In this document: positions 1 to 5,850 of the stretch, piece after piece
Layout of the letters: each line of letters begins with the position of its first letter
Position numbering within the stretch: the stretch's first letter is position 1
NCBI GenBank assembly: GCA_002730365.1
Contig: PBZZ01000122.1
Span: 1-7,658, forward strand
Direction: 5' to 3'
Source of the DNA: Deltaproteobacteria bacterium
GTDB lineage: Bacteria > SAR324 > NAC60-12
Length of the DNA: 7,658 nt
Position numbers and translations under genes: made by a program
Notes under the pieces: model-generated
Seen by the model: the letters and a program-made list of their open reading frames with translations, nothing else
Database searches by the model: none
Told to the model about the DNA's origin: nothing

Positions 1-95
1 CTCAAAATCTTTTATTAACAAAATTTGGGTACTCTCAGAAGGTCCAAATAACGAGAAACTCTTGGGATGAAAAACCAAAAATTAGTCTTCAAATT

Positions 96-533
96 ATGGA
101 AAAGATAGCCTTACTTTTGCTCTTTGCAACACTGCTGACAGCTGAAGTTTTAGCTTACAAACAAAAAGATTTGGACAGGCTGCGAGATACCCACAATTGC
201 GTCAAATGTGACTTGCGTGGAGCTATTCTGAGGGAGGCCAACTTGATTGGATCCAATTTATATAGAGCCGACCTGAGGAAAGCCGACCTGAGGAAAGCCG
301 ATTTGCGCGACAGCAACTTGGGCGATACCAATCTGCGTGGAGCTATTCTAAGGGCAGCCAACCTGACTGGAGCTAATATGAGTGGAGCCCGCCTATGGGA
401 GGCCATACTGCAAGAAGCTAACCTGGAAGGAGCAGTACTTCGTGCAGCAGACTTAGACTATGCGAGAATGAAAGACGCAATTTTTTGTAACACTGTAACT
501 CCTGACGGACAACGGATCTTCAAAGATTGCTGA
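96..533 (+). CDS. Exported pentapeptide-repeat protein, 145 aa
   Basis: A small periplasmic-type pentapeptide-repeat protein. Residues 1-20 form a hydrophobic signal peptide, with likely cleavage after VLA (residue 20). A short linker carries a CxxC motif (C35, C38). From about residue 39 to 128 there are consecutive A(D/N)LRx-like five-residue repeats, the pattern that folds as a right-handed quadrilateral beta-helix. A tail with FCNTVTPDGQ and a terminal Cys (C131, C145) is typical of exported members of this family. C35/C38 and C131/C145 could form disulfides that cap the helix (inference). No enzymatic residues are visible and the function is unknown; it is probably a structural or binding scaffold. 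No Shine-Dalgarno sequence precedes this ATG. A better signal-peptide start at position 67 lies in another frame (see findings), so the start is uncertain. It is separated by 431 bp from the heme genes, so a shared function is not implied. Confidence 0.85.
   Translation: MEKIALLLLFATLLTAEVLAYKQKDLDRLRDTHNCVKCDLRGAILREANLIGSNLYRADLRKADLRKADLRDSNLGDTNLRGAILRAANLTGANMSGARLWEAILQEANLEGAVLRAADLDYARMKDAIFCNTVTPDGQRIFKDC
267..296 (+). repeat. Perfect 15-bp tandem duplication inside the pentapeptide gene
   Basis: The 15-base unit gccgacctgaggaaa occurs twice back to back (267-281 and 282-296) and encodes ADLRK twice (residues 58-67). A third, diverged copy follows. A longer match, tgcgtggagctattct, occurs at 214-229 and 334-349, 120 bp or eight pentapeptides apart. 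This fits growth of the beta-helix by duplication of single repeats and of two-coil blocks. Confidence 0.8.
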
Positions 534-602
534 TAGCTCTAAGTAAGGTGCTCTGTTAGTTTCGTTTTTAGTTCACACACAGATTGTCTTTGGCAATAAT
601 TT

Positions 603-875
603 ATGCTTAAAAAAATGTATTGAGGTGGCTAAGAAGACAAAATATTAACTCAGTGGTATAGAGAGTTAGCGAAGCAATTAATCACCAAATATCAACTAGG
701 TAGTTCCTCAGCTACTGATTTCTTAAACTGAACTGCTCACCTCAATTACGATGATGGTAGCGAATCAGCCTATTGGAAATTACGTAAATAGGCGAGATTG
801 CTGGTCCCCAATAGTGCCCAAAAAATTGAGTTGACCAAAAAGTTGACAAGTGTCACTTTGTGCTTATATAAATAG
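603..875 (+). pseudogene. Possible remnant of a decayed coding sequence
   Basis: Reading from ATG 603 in one frame gives stops at 621, 630, 729 and 789. Between the stops the translation looks protein-like: residues such as ILTQWYRELAKQLITKYQLG, then NYDDGSESAYWKLRK, then ARLLVPNSAQKIELTKKLT, ending at TAG 873. The mix of charged, aromatic and aliphatic residues is typical of a soluble helical protein rather than of random AT-rich DNA. Against this, four stops in about 90 codons is close to chance expectation, and I recognise no family. The hmuT promoter lies inside its 3' end, so it cannot be a functional gene now. It is reported as a weak pseudogene candidate only. Confidence 0.25.
843..872 (+). 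promoter_or_regulatory. Predicted sigma-70 promoter of hmuTUV
   Basis: A consensus -35 box TTGACA (843-848) is followed after 18 bp by TATAAA (867-872), which matches the -10 consensus at five of six positions. The alternative -10 TATATA at 865-870 gives a 16-bp spacer. Transcription would start near 879-880, leaving a leader of about 85 nt before hmuT. The spacer contains an 11-bp palindrome, AAGTG-T-CACTT (848-858), and the -10 box is overlapped by the dyad motif at 870-890, so the promoter looks repressible. Confidence 0.6.
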
Positions 876-890
876 TTAGTAAAAACTAAT
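870..890. promoter_or_regulatory. Candidate operator ahead of hmuT (shared dyad motif, copy 1)
   Basis: This is a 21-bp element, aaatagttag-taa-aaactaat, with TTAGT-aaaa-ACTAA symmetry at its centre. It overlaps the -10 box and the predicted transcription start, the usual place for a repressor site. It matches the element at 3663-3683 ahead of the receptor gene at 18 of 21 positions; the three differences are the contiguous central bases. It does not fit the canonical Fur box well. The regulator is unknown; iron- or heme-responsive control is inferred from the genes it precedes. Confidence 0.5.
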
Positions 891-964
891 TAATTGTATT
901 CGATAGTACAAATTCAATAGGCAAAGACAGCCCCTAGTCAACCTCCTTCAATCTTGAATCTCTC

Positions 965-1849
965 ATGTCCTTTCTTTTCAAAAACATACTACCTTTTTGG
1001 CTTGCTGGAAATCTGTTGATGGCATCTGCATTAAATGCTGAGGAACCCCGCATCGTGAGCATTGGCGGTTCAATAACAGAAATTGTCTATGCTTTGGGAA
1101 AAGGAGAATGGGTTGTGGGTCGAGACACCTCTTCCTACTATCCCGATGCCGTAAAAGCCATTCCAACAGTGGGATACGTACGACAGCTAAACCCCGAAGG
1201 TATTTTGTCGTTGAGACCGAGCCTTGTAATTGGTCCCGAAGGCTTAAATCCTCCAACTATCGTAAGTCAATTACAAGATGCTGAAGTCCTAGTAGAGCTG
1301 CTGCCCAAAGCAGAAAGCTGTGAAGATACTAAGACCAGCATCCGCAGCTTGGGCAAAATCCTCAATACAGAGACCAGTGCGTCAGACTTACTACAGATCT
1401 TGGAAAATGACCTCTCTCTTTTGGCTAAGGCATTGGAGCCTCGTGTTAATTTGCCTAGAAAGCGTGCTCTGATGCTTTATGTACGCGGCAATCGTTCCCA
1501 ATTCATATTAGGCAAGGGAAGCGGCCCCAGCAGAATGTTGGAGATCGCCGGGGCAGAAAACGTTGGAGATCAGGTCGACGGCGTAAAGCCAATCACTGCG
1601 GAAGCAATGGTTGCTTTGCAACCTGAAGTTCTGATCTTTTTCGAAAAAGGTGTAGCTTCGATCGGCGGGATTGAAAAGCTAGATGAACTTCCGGGTGTCT
1701 CTTTCACTCCGGCGGGCAAACAAAGGCGCTTTGTAATCATGGATGACTTATATCTCGCAGGCTATGGGCCACGCTGTGGCAAGGCAGCACTGGATCTCTT
1801 CAAAGGCATTCACCAAGAAACCGGTGTATTTATCGCAGGTACCGAGTGA
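965..1849 (+). CDS. hmuT: Periplasmic heme-binding protein HmuT (ABC importer)
   Basis: Substrate-binding protein of a heme ABC importer (cluster A-III, helical-backbone type), expected to take heme from the outer-membrane receptor to HmuU/HmuV. Residues 1-25 form a signal peptide, with cleavage around SA or LNA (22-25). The mature N-terminus has the HmuT signature RIVSIGGSITEIVYALG (29-45), then VGRDTSSYYP and VGYVRQLNPEGILSLRP (69-85). Y71 lies in the GYxRxL motif that supplies the heme-ligating tyrosine in HmuT/ShuT. GPSRMLEIAGAENVGD (188-202) and LQPEVLIFF (218-226) are family-typical C-lobe motifs. At 294 aa it has normal family length. It contains only one histidine (H283). The second, distal-heme histidine described in Yersinia HmuT therefore has no obvious counterpart. 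ATG 965 is chosen because it gives the full signal peptide, although no Shine-Dalgarno is present. The stop overlaps the hmuU start by 4 bp. Confidence 0.93.
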   Translation: MSFLFKNILPFWLAGNLLMASALNAEEPRIVSIGGSITEIVYALGKGEWVVGRDTSSYYPDAVKAIPTVGYVRQLNPEGILSLRPSLVIGPEGLNPPTIVSQLQDAEVLVELLPKAESCEDTKTSIRSLGKILNTETSASDLLQILENDLSLLAKALEPRVNLPRKRALMLYVRGNRSQFILGKGSGPSRMLEIAGAENVGDQVDGVKPITAEAMVALQPEVLIFFEKGVASIGGIEKLDELPGVSFTPAGKQRRFVIMDDLYLAGYGPRCGKAALDLFKGIHQETGVFIAGTE

Positions 1850-2847
1850 CGGGACGTGAGACTCCTCTGCTGAGTCTGCTGGGGCTGGGTTTAATAGGTA
1901 TCGCATTAATTTCAGCAACAACTGGCGCTTACCGCATCGACCCATGGCAGCTGCCCCAAATCCTTTGGAGCCAGACCGAAGGCTTTGCTGTCTTGTTACA
2001 CATCCGCTTTCCGCGGGTGGTTATGGCGGGTTTGGTTGGGGCAGTTTTGGGTCTGACAGGCGCAACGCTGCAAGGCTTGTTTCGTAATCCTCTCGCAGAT
2101 CCGGGCTTGATTGGGATCAGCGCAGGAGCCGGTCTCGGTGCAGCATTGTGGATTGTACTAGGTGGAACAGCACTTTTGGGATTATGGGGGATTCCATTTG
2201 CAGCTTTTTTAATGGGAGGTGGAGTGACATGGTGCCTGTGGTTGTTGGCCAAAACCGAAGGTACAATTTCGACTGTAACCCTACTACTAGCAGGTATCGC
2301 TGTAAACAGCCTAGCTGGTGCGGGTATCGGTATTATGACATTTCTAGCCGATGATCAACAACTGCGGAGCTTGACCTTCTGGTTACTTGGAAGTTTGACC
2401 GGCGGTACCTGGGAGATGATTGGCATTGCCATTCCTTTCATGCTGTTAGGTGCTGTACTTTTGGCCCGGTTGGCACCCGCGCTAAATGCGCTTAGTCTAG
2501 GTGAATCTGAGGCCTACCATTTGGGAGTCTCAACCGAAATCATTAAAAAGCGTGTGATTCTTGGCAGCGCATTGGCTGTTGGTGCAGCCGTCTCTGTCTC
2601 AGGCGGTATTGGTTTCATAGGATTGGTAGTGCCACACCTGATAAGATTAATGGGAAGCCCAGATCATCGCTTGGTACTTCCGGGCTCTGCCTTAGGAGGT
2701 GCATTGCTCTTAATTGCTGCTGATCTGTTGGCGCGCACAATAGTTTCTCCAGCTGAGATGCCGGTTGGAACAATCACTGCGCTGATGGGGACGCCTTTCT
2801 TCTTGTGGTTGCTCTGGCGCTTCAAGCGGGAGTTGAGCCATGCTTGA
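1846..2847 (+). CDS. hmuU: Heme ABC importer permease HmuU
   Basis: Inner-membrane permease of the FecCD/BtuC family, expected to form a homodimer that carries heme from HmuT into the cytoplasm. The 333 aa are strongly hydrophobic, consistent with the roughly ten membrane helices of the family. Motifs are RFPRVVMAGLVGAVLGLTG (54-72), GLFRNPLADPGLIGISAG (77-94), the cytoplasmic coupling region GESEAYHLGV (219-228), GGIGFIGLVVPH (253-264) and EMPVGTITALMGTPFF (304-319). Translation starts at GTG 1846, which overlaps the hmuT stop as GTGA. An AGG at 1837-1839 gives a ribosome binding site with good spacing. The 3' end overlaps the hmuV start by 8 bp, so T, U and V are almost certainly co-translated. 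Vitamin B12 or siderophore permeases share this fold; the heme assignment rests on the neighbours. Confidence 0.93.
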   Translation: MTGRETPLLSLLGLGLIGIALISATTGAYRIDPWQLPQILWSQTEGFAVLLHIRFPRVVMAGLVGAVLGLTGATLQGLFRNPLADPGLIGISAGAGLGAALWIVLGGTALLGLWGIPFAAFLMGGGVTWCLWLLAKTEGTISTVTLLLAGIAVNSLAGAGIGIMTFLADDQQLRSLTFWLLGSLTGGTWEMIGIAIPFMLLGAVLLARLAPALNALSLGESEAYHLGVSTEIIKKRVILGSALAVGAAVSVSGGIGFIGLVVPHLIRLMGSPDHRLVLPGSALGGALLLIAADLLARTIVSPAEMPVGTITALMGTPFFLWLLWRFKRELSHA

Positions 2848-3616
2848 GATAGAAAATGTCAGCTATCAAACGCAATCATTAAAGTGGCTGGTCCGCAATA
2901 TAAGTCTCGCAGTTCCAGCAGGACAATTCCTCTGCATCGTCGGACCAAACGGAGCAGGTAAGAGTACTCTGTTGCGGATGATCTCCAATGAACTCGTCCC
3001 CACAGAGGGCTCTATCCGGCTAAGGCAACGTAATCTGAAAGACTATGATCCTACGGAGTTAGCAAAACTCCGAGCTTATCTAGCTCAAAAACGTGAAATG
3101 GCATTTCCATTTAGGGCGCTTCAGATCGTGCTTCTAGGACGTCATCCTTATTTACAAGGTCGTAAAGAATCGTCTCATGACGTCTTGTTCGCCCAACAAC
3201 AACTTCAGAGATTGCGAAGTAGTCACCTCGCTGAGCGGGTTTATCTAACGCTGTCCGGTGGTGAGAGTACTCGTGTAGACATGGCAAGAGTGTTGAGCCA
3301 AGAACCTGAATTGCTTTTACTTGATGAACCGACAAACCACCTGGATCCTTACTATCAATTGGAACTGCTAGAGTTATGTCGGTCTCTAATAAATGAACAA
3401 AAGACAATCATCGCCGTAATGCACGATCTCAACTTGGTAGCTCAATATGCCGATCGGGTGCTGTTGCTCTCTAAAGGGAGACTTGTCTTGCAAGGTCAGC
3501 CAAACGAGGTTTTTCAACGAGAGCCATTACGTGAGATCTACGGTGTAGACTTTGATATATGGCAAAATTCTCAAGGCAGGTTGCATATCATGCCGTTTGC
3601 TTCCGCAGTTGCCTAG
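2840..3616 (+). CDS. hmuV: Heme ABC importer ATP-binding protein HmuV
   Basis: Cytoplasmic ATPase that powers HmuU; two copies are expected per transporter. The 258 aa contain all nucleotide-binding motifs: Walker A GPNGAGKST (35-43), Q-loop Q83, signature LSGGE (138-142), Walker B LLLLDEP (158-164), D-loop around D169, and switch histidine H195 in MHDLNLVAQYADRV. AFPFRALQIVLLGRHPY (88-104) is characteristic of heme/siderophore importers of the HmuV group. The two residues after the signature are Ser-Thr instead of the usual Gln-Gln (LSGGESTR rather than LSGGEQQR), a mild deviation not expected to abolish activity. GGGAG at 2828-2832 is the likely ribosome binding site, inside the end of hmuU. 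It is the last gene of the T-U-V unit, followed by a 96-bp gap with no strong terminator. Confidence 0.94.
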   Translation: MLEIENVSYQTQSLKWLVRNISLAVPAGQFLCIVGPNGAGKSTLLRMISNELVPTEGSIRLRQRNLKDYDPTELAKLRAYLAQKREMAFPFRALQIVLLGRHPYLQGRKESSHDVLFAQQQLQRLRSSHLAERVYLTLSGGESTRVDMARVLSQEPELLLLDEPTNHLDPYYQLELLELCRSLINEQKTIIAVMHDLNLVAQYADRVLLLSKGRLVLQGQPNEVFQREPLREIYGVDFDIWQNSQGRLHIMPFASAVA

Positions 3617-3662
3617 ATAGCAAATAAGAATGAGGATCAGTCTCAAATTAGACTGTATGCAC

Positions 3663-3683
3663 AAATAGTTAGCCCAAACTAAT
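3663..3683. promoter_or_regulatory. Candidate operator ahead of heme receptor (shared dyad motif, copy 2)
   Basis: This 21-bp element, aaatagttag-ccc-aaactaat, keeps TTAG-N6-CTAA symmetry and is identical to 870-890 except for its three central bases. It lies 30 bp before the receptor start, in the short gap after hmuV. No strong -35/-10 pair is visible around it, only AT-rich DNA (3681-3710) in which a weak -10 is possible. The element suggests that the receptor gene has its own promoter and shares a regulator with hmuTUV. Confidence 0.5.
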
Positions 3684-3712
3684 AATAAAAATAATTACAC
3701 AATAATAATACT

Positions 3713-5776
3713 TTGCAAAAATCTTGGTTTTCGACAACGATCATCCTGATATTTATGGTGCCAAAAATCTTTGCGCAGGGTGACAACCGCACATTACAAA
3801 ACCTACCATCGAAATTAGAAAAAATCACTGTAACTGCTACCCGATCTGAGCGACCCGTGAAAGAGGTTTCTGCGTCAGTTAGCGTCATCAATCTTGTGGA
3901 AATTGAAAACGCTCAACCGCAGAGTCTTGATGATCTTCTGAGAAGCCTGCCAAACGTTGAGTCTACGGGTGGACCTCGTCGAGTGAGTGAGAAACCTATG
4001 ATCAGGGGCCTGTCAGGACGCAGGGTGCTTGTGACAATTGATGATACGCGCCAAAACTTCCAATCTGGGCACAAAGGCTCAATTTTTCTTGATCCTGAGC
4101 TACTCAAGCAAGTCGATATTGTGCGTGGGCCTGCTTCAGCACTTTATGGAAGCGACGCTATTGGGGGAGTAGTCGCCGCAACTACAAAAGATCCGGTAGA
4201 TTTTCTGCGGCCTGATCAAAAGCATGGATTTCGACTAAAGCTTGGCTACCAGGATGCGAACCAAGAGCGATTACTAAGTACTTCAGTCTATGGCATTGCA
4301 ACTGAAGATCTCGATTATCTGCTCTACGCTACAAACCGAAAAGCTAACGATATTAGGCAAGGAGGTGGCAATACCCTAGCGAATTCTGGTGATGGGATTC
4401 AGGGCGCATTAATCAAGCTGATGTGGACCCCTACCTGGGACCATACTTATCGAATCTCATTCGAGAGTTATAAGCAAACGCAAGAAACGCCAGTAAACAC
4501 ACAGGCTGATGACCCAAGTGGATTATCTACTGCTGATCGTACTACGGAGCGTAAAACCGTACGACTAAGTCACCAATTCGAAGATATTGATAGTAATTTA
4601 TTTAACTTAAATACCATATTTTATCATACCGAAATTGCTCTTAACGAAAAACGTATAATCGATCAACGCAAGGATAAAATAACACTAGTGACAGATGGAC
4701 TAAATATTCAAAACCAATCAAGTTGGAAATTAGCTGAAGCTGATAATTTATTGACTTACGGTTTAGAATGGTACCAAGATGAGCAAACTAGTTCTCGCGA
4801 TGGGGAAAGCCTTAGGACATATCCAAATGCTACTGTCCAGGTAATCGGTATTTTTCTACAAGATGAATTGATCTGGCAGAAAAAGTGGGAACTGATTCTG
4901 GGGTTACGCTACGACCGTTTCGTAACAAAAGCTAAAGAATTTGATTCCAGCCGAAGTCAGGATCAACTCTCACCAAAATTTACTACCTCCTATCAATTTA
5001 AACCATGGCTCCGTAGCTACGTCTCATATAGTAAAGGATTTCGCGTTCCTAACATACAAGAACTTTACATATCAGGCATTCATTATGGAGGGAACCCCGA
5101 GGGAATATTTGTGCCTAACTCTAATCTCAAACCTGAAATTTCTACAAACCGTGAAATCGGCGTTCAGATCGAAAAAGAAAATTTTGGGGGTTCGCCCACA
5201 GATATTTACTTTGATGCTACATATTTTCACAATAGTCTTGAAGACTTTATAGATACTTCAATTTACCCAGTTAAACATAACGAAACAGTCTCTGATATAA
5301 ATTGTACGAATCAGGGTGACTGTTTGTATTTTGAAAACCTGAATGTCCAACAAGGATTAATAACTGGGTTTGAAGCTGGGTTCGGTTTTCAGCGTCAGCA
5401 TTATAAAATCGATATATCTCACTCTCAAATACGCGGCTACAACAAAACCGACGGTCAGCCATTAGCTAATATTCCTGCAGATAAATGGTTACTAAAATTG
5501 AAAGGTTCGATACCTACTAATAATTTTACAGCAACTTGGAATACTTTATTAGTCGGTGAACAAGATAGAATACCTTTTGATAGCGGCGTAGAAAAAACAC
5601 CCGGTTATATTGTCCATGATCTATCAGGTAGCTGGAAAATACCAAAGAATTTGATGGAAGATCTAGAGTTAAAATTTGGTATCGACAATATTGCCGATAA
5701 GCGCTACCGCAAACATCTTTCTCAACTTGATGAGGCAGGTCGCAACCTGAAAGCGAGCCTAACTTATCAATACTGA
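3713..5776 (+). CDS. hmuR: TonB-dependent outer-membrane heme receptor
   Basis: Outer-membrane heme or hemoprotein receptor of the HemR/HmuR/PhuR group, a 22-strand barrel with an N-terminal plug driven by TonB. A signal peptide spans 1-21 (IFA|QGD). EKITVTATRSERP (36-48) includes the TonB-box region. The plug holds MIRGLSGRRVLVTID (96-110), H120 in FQSGHKGS, and DPELLKQVDIVRGPASALYGSDAIGGVV. The barrel has the FRAP-like box FRVP (443-446) and the NPNL-like box PNSNLKPE (468-475), with H457 between them. H120 and H457 correspond in position to the two axial histidines of Yersinia HemR. C531 and C537 probably form an extracellular-loop disulfide. The 687 aa are normal, ending in LTYQY. The start is TTG 3713: an in-frame stop at 3692 excludes upstream starts, and ATG 3755 would cut the signal peptide. 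No ribosome binding site is evident. Substrate (free heme or hemoprotein) is not determinable. Confidence 0.93.
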   Translation: MQKSWFSTTIILIFMVPKIFAQGDNRTLQNLPSKLEKITVTATRSERPVKEVSASVSVINLVEIENAQPQSLDDLLRSLPNVESTGGPRRVSEKPMIRGLSGRRVLVTIDDTRQNFQSGHKGSIFLDPELLKQVDIVRGPASALYGSDAIGGVVAATTKDPVDFLRPDQKHGFRLKLGYQDANQERLLSTSVYGIATEDLDYLLYATNRKANDIRQGGGNTLANSGDGIQGALIKLMWTPTWDHTYRISFESYKQTQETPVNTQADDPSGLSTADRTTERKTVRLSHQFEDIDSNLFNLNTIFYHTEIALNEKRIIDQRKDKITLVTDGLNIQNQSSWKLAEADNLLTYGLEWYQDEQTSSRDGESLRTYPNATVQVIGIFLQDELIWQKKWELILGLRYDRFVTKAKEFDSSRSQDQLSPKFTTSYQFKPWLRSYVSYSKGFRVPNIQELYISGIHYGGNPEGIFVPNSNLKPEISTNREIGVQIEKENFGGSPTDIYFDATYFHNSLEDFIDTSIYPVKHNETVSDINCTNQGDCLYFENLNVQQGLITGFEAGFGFQRQHYKIDISHSQIRGYNKTDGQPLANIPADKWLLKLKGSIPTNNFTATWNTLLVGEQDRIPFDSGVEKTPGYIVHDLSGSWKIPKNLMEDLELKFGIDNIADKRYRKHLSQLDEAGRNLKASLTYQY

Positions 5777-5828
5777 CCAAGCTGTCATCCAGATGGATGG
5801 AATATTGTTATTCGGCTTGGTGTTTTTT
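5776..5828 (+). terminator. Nested hairpin with T-run after the receptor gene (terminator or attenuator)
   Basis: ACCAAGC (5776-5782, starting on the last base of the receptor stop codon) pairs with GCTTGGT (5815-5821), followed by G and six Ts (5823-5828). The 32-nt loop contains a second hairpin, CATCC (5786-5790) with GGATG (5795-5799). This looks like an intrinsic terminator that could end, or only attenuate, receptor transcripts before the lipoprotein gene. No separate strong promoter for the lipoprotein gene is visible in the remaining 22 bp, so partial read-through is the likelier use. Confidence 0.5.
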
Positions 5829-5838
5829 AATCTTTGCC

Positions 5839-5842
5839 AAGG
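5839..5842 (+). promoter_or_regulatory. Ribosome binding site fixing the lipoprotein start at 5851
   Basis: AAGG followed by an 8-nt spacer precedes ATG 5851. The longer in-frame start, ATG 5797, lies inside the terminator hairpin, has no such site, and would place 18 extra residues (MEYCYSAWCFLIFAKDFQ) before an otherwise standard lipoprotein signal peptide. Confidence 0.6.
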
Positions 5843-5850
5843 ATTTTCAA

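Larger units (their letters stand above)
534..964. other. 431-bp intergenic region between pentapeptide gene and hmuT
   Basis: No intact gene is visible on either strand here. There is no convincing terminator just after the pentapeptide gene. The centre (about 603-875) reads as possible broken coding sequence, annotated separately. A 9-bp inverted repeat, ATTGAGGTG at 619-627 and CACCTCAAT at 738-746, brackets part of it but may be chance. The right part holds the hmuT promoter and a dyad operator-like motif, followed by a leader of about 85 nt with no recognisable ribosome binding site before hmuT. Confidence 0.6.

Noticed and set aside
155..406. Minus-strand open frame of 83 codons opposite the pentapeptide gene
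   Set aside because: Its repetitive Arg/Leu-rich translation is the mirror of the plus-strand pentapeptide repeats and has no independent support.
646..668. TAACTC-loop-GAGTTA hairpin with CAGTGGTATAGAG, resembling a tRNA D-arm
   Set aside because: No acceptor stem, anticodon arm or TTCGAAT-type T-loop can be placed around it; only the D-arm-like segment matches.
619..746. 9-bp inverted repeat ATTGAGGTG/CACCTCAAT, possibly ends of a small mobile element
   Set aside because: A 9-bp inverted pair is not rare in a 431-bp gap, there is no target-site duplication, and no transposase or second copy is seen.
3638..3655. CAGTCT-caaatt-AGACTG hairpin after hmuV as a terminator
   Set aside because: The stem is only 6 bp and no T-run follows, so termination after hmuV cannot be supported.
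3681..3710. AT-rich AATAAT-type repeats as a Fur box before the receptor gene
   Set aside because: Only partial hexamer matches to GATAAT occur, with no clear 19-bp palindrome; the AT bias of the stretch explains them.
5797..5850. N-terminal extension of the lipoprotein from ATG 5797
   Set aside because: The start lies in a terminator hairpin, lacks a ribosome binding site, and would bury the lipoprotein signal peptide behind 18 residues.
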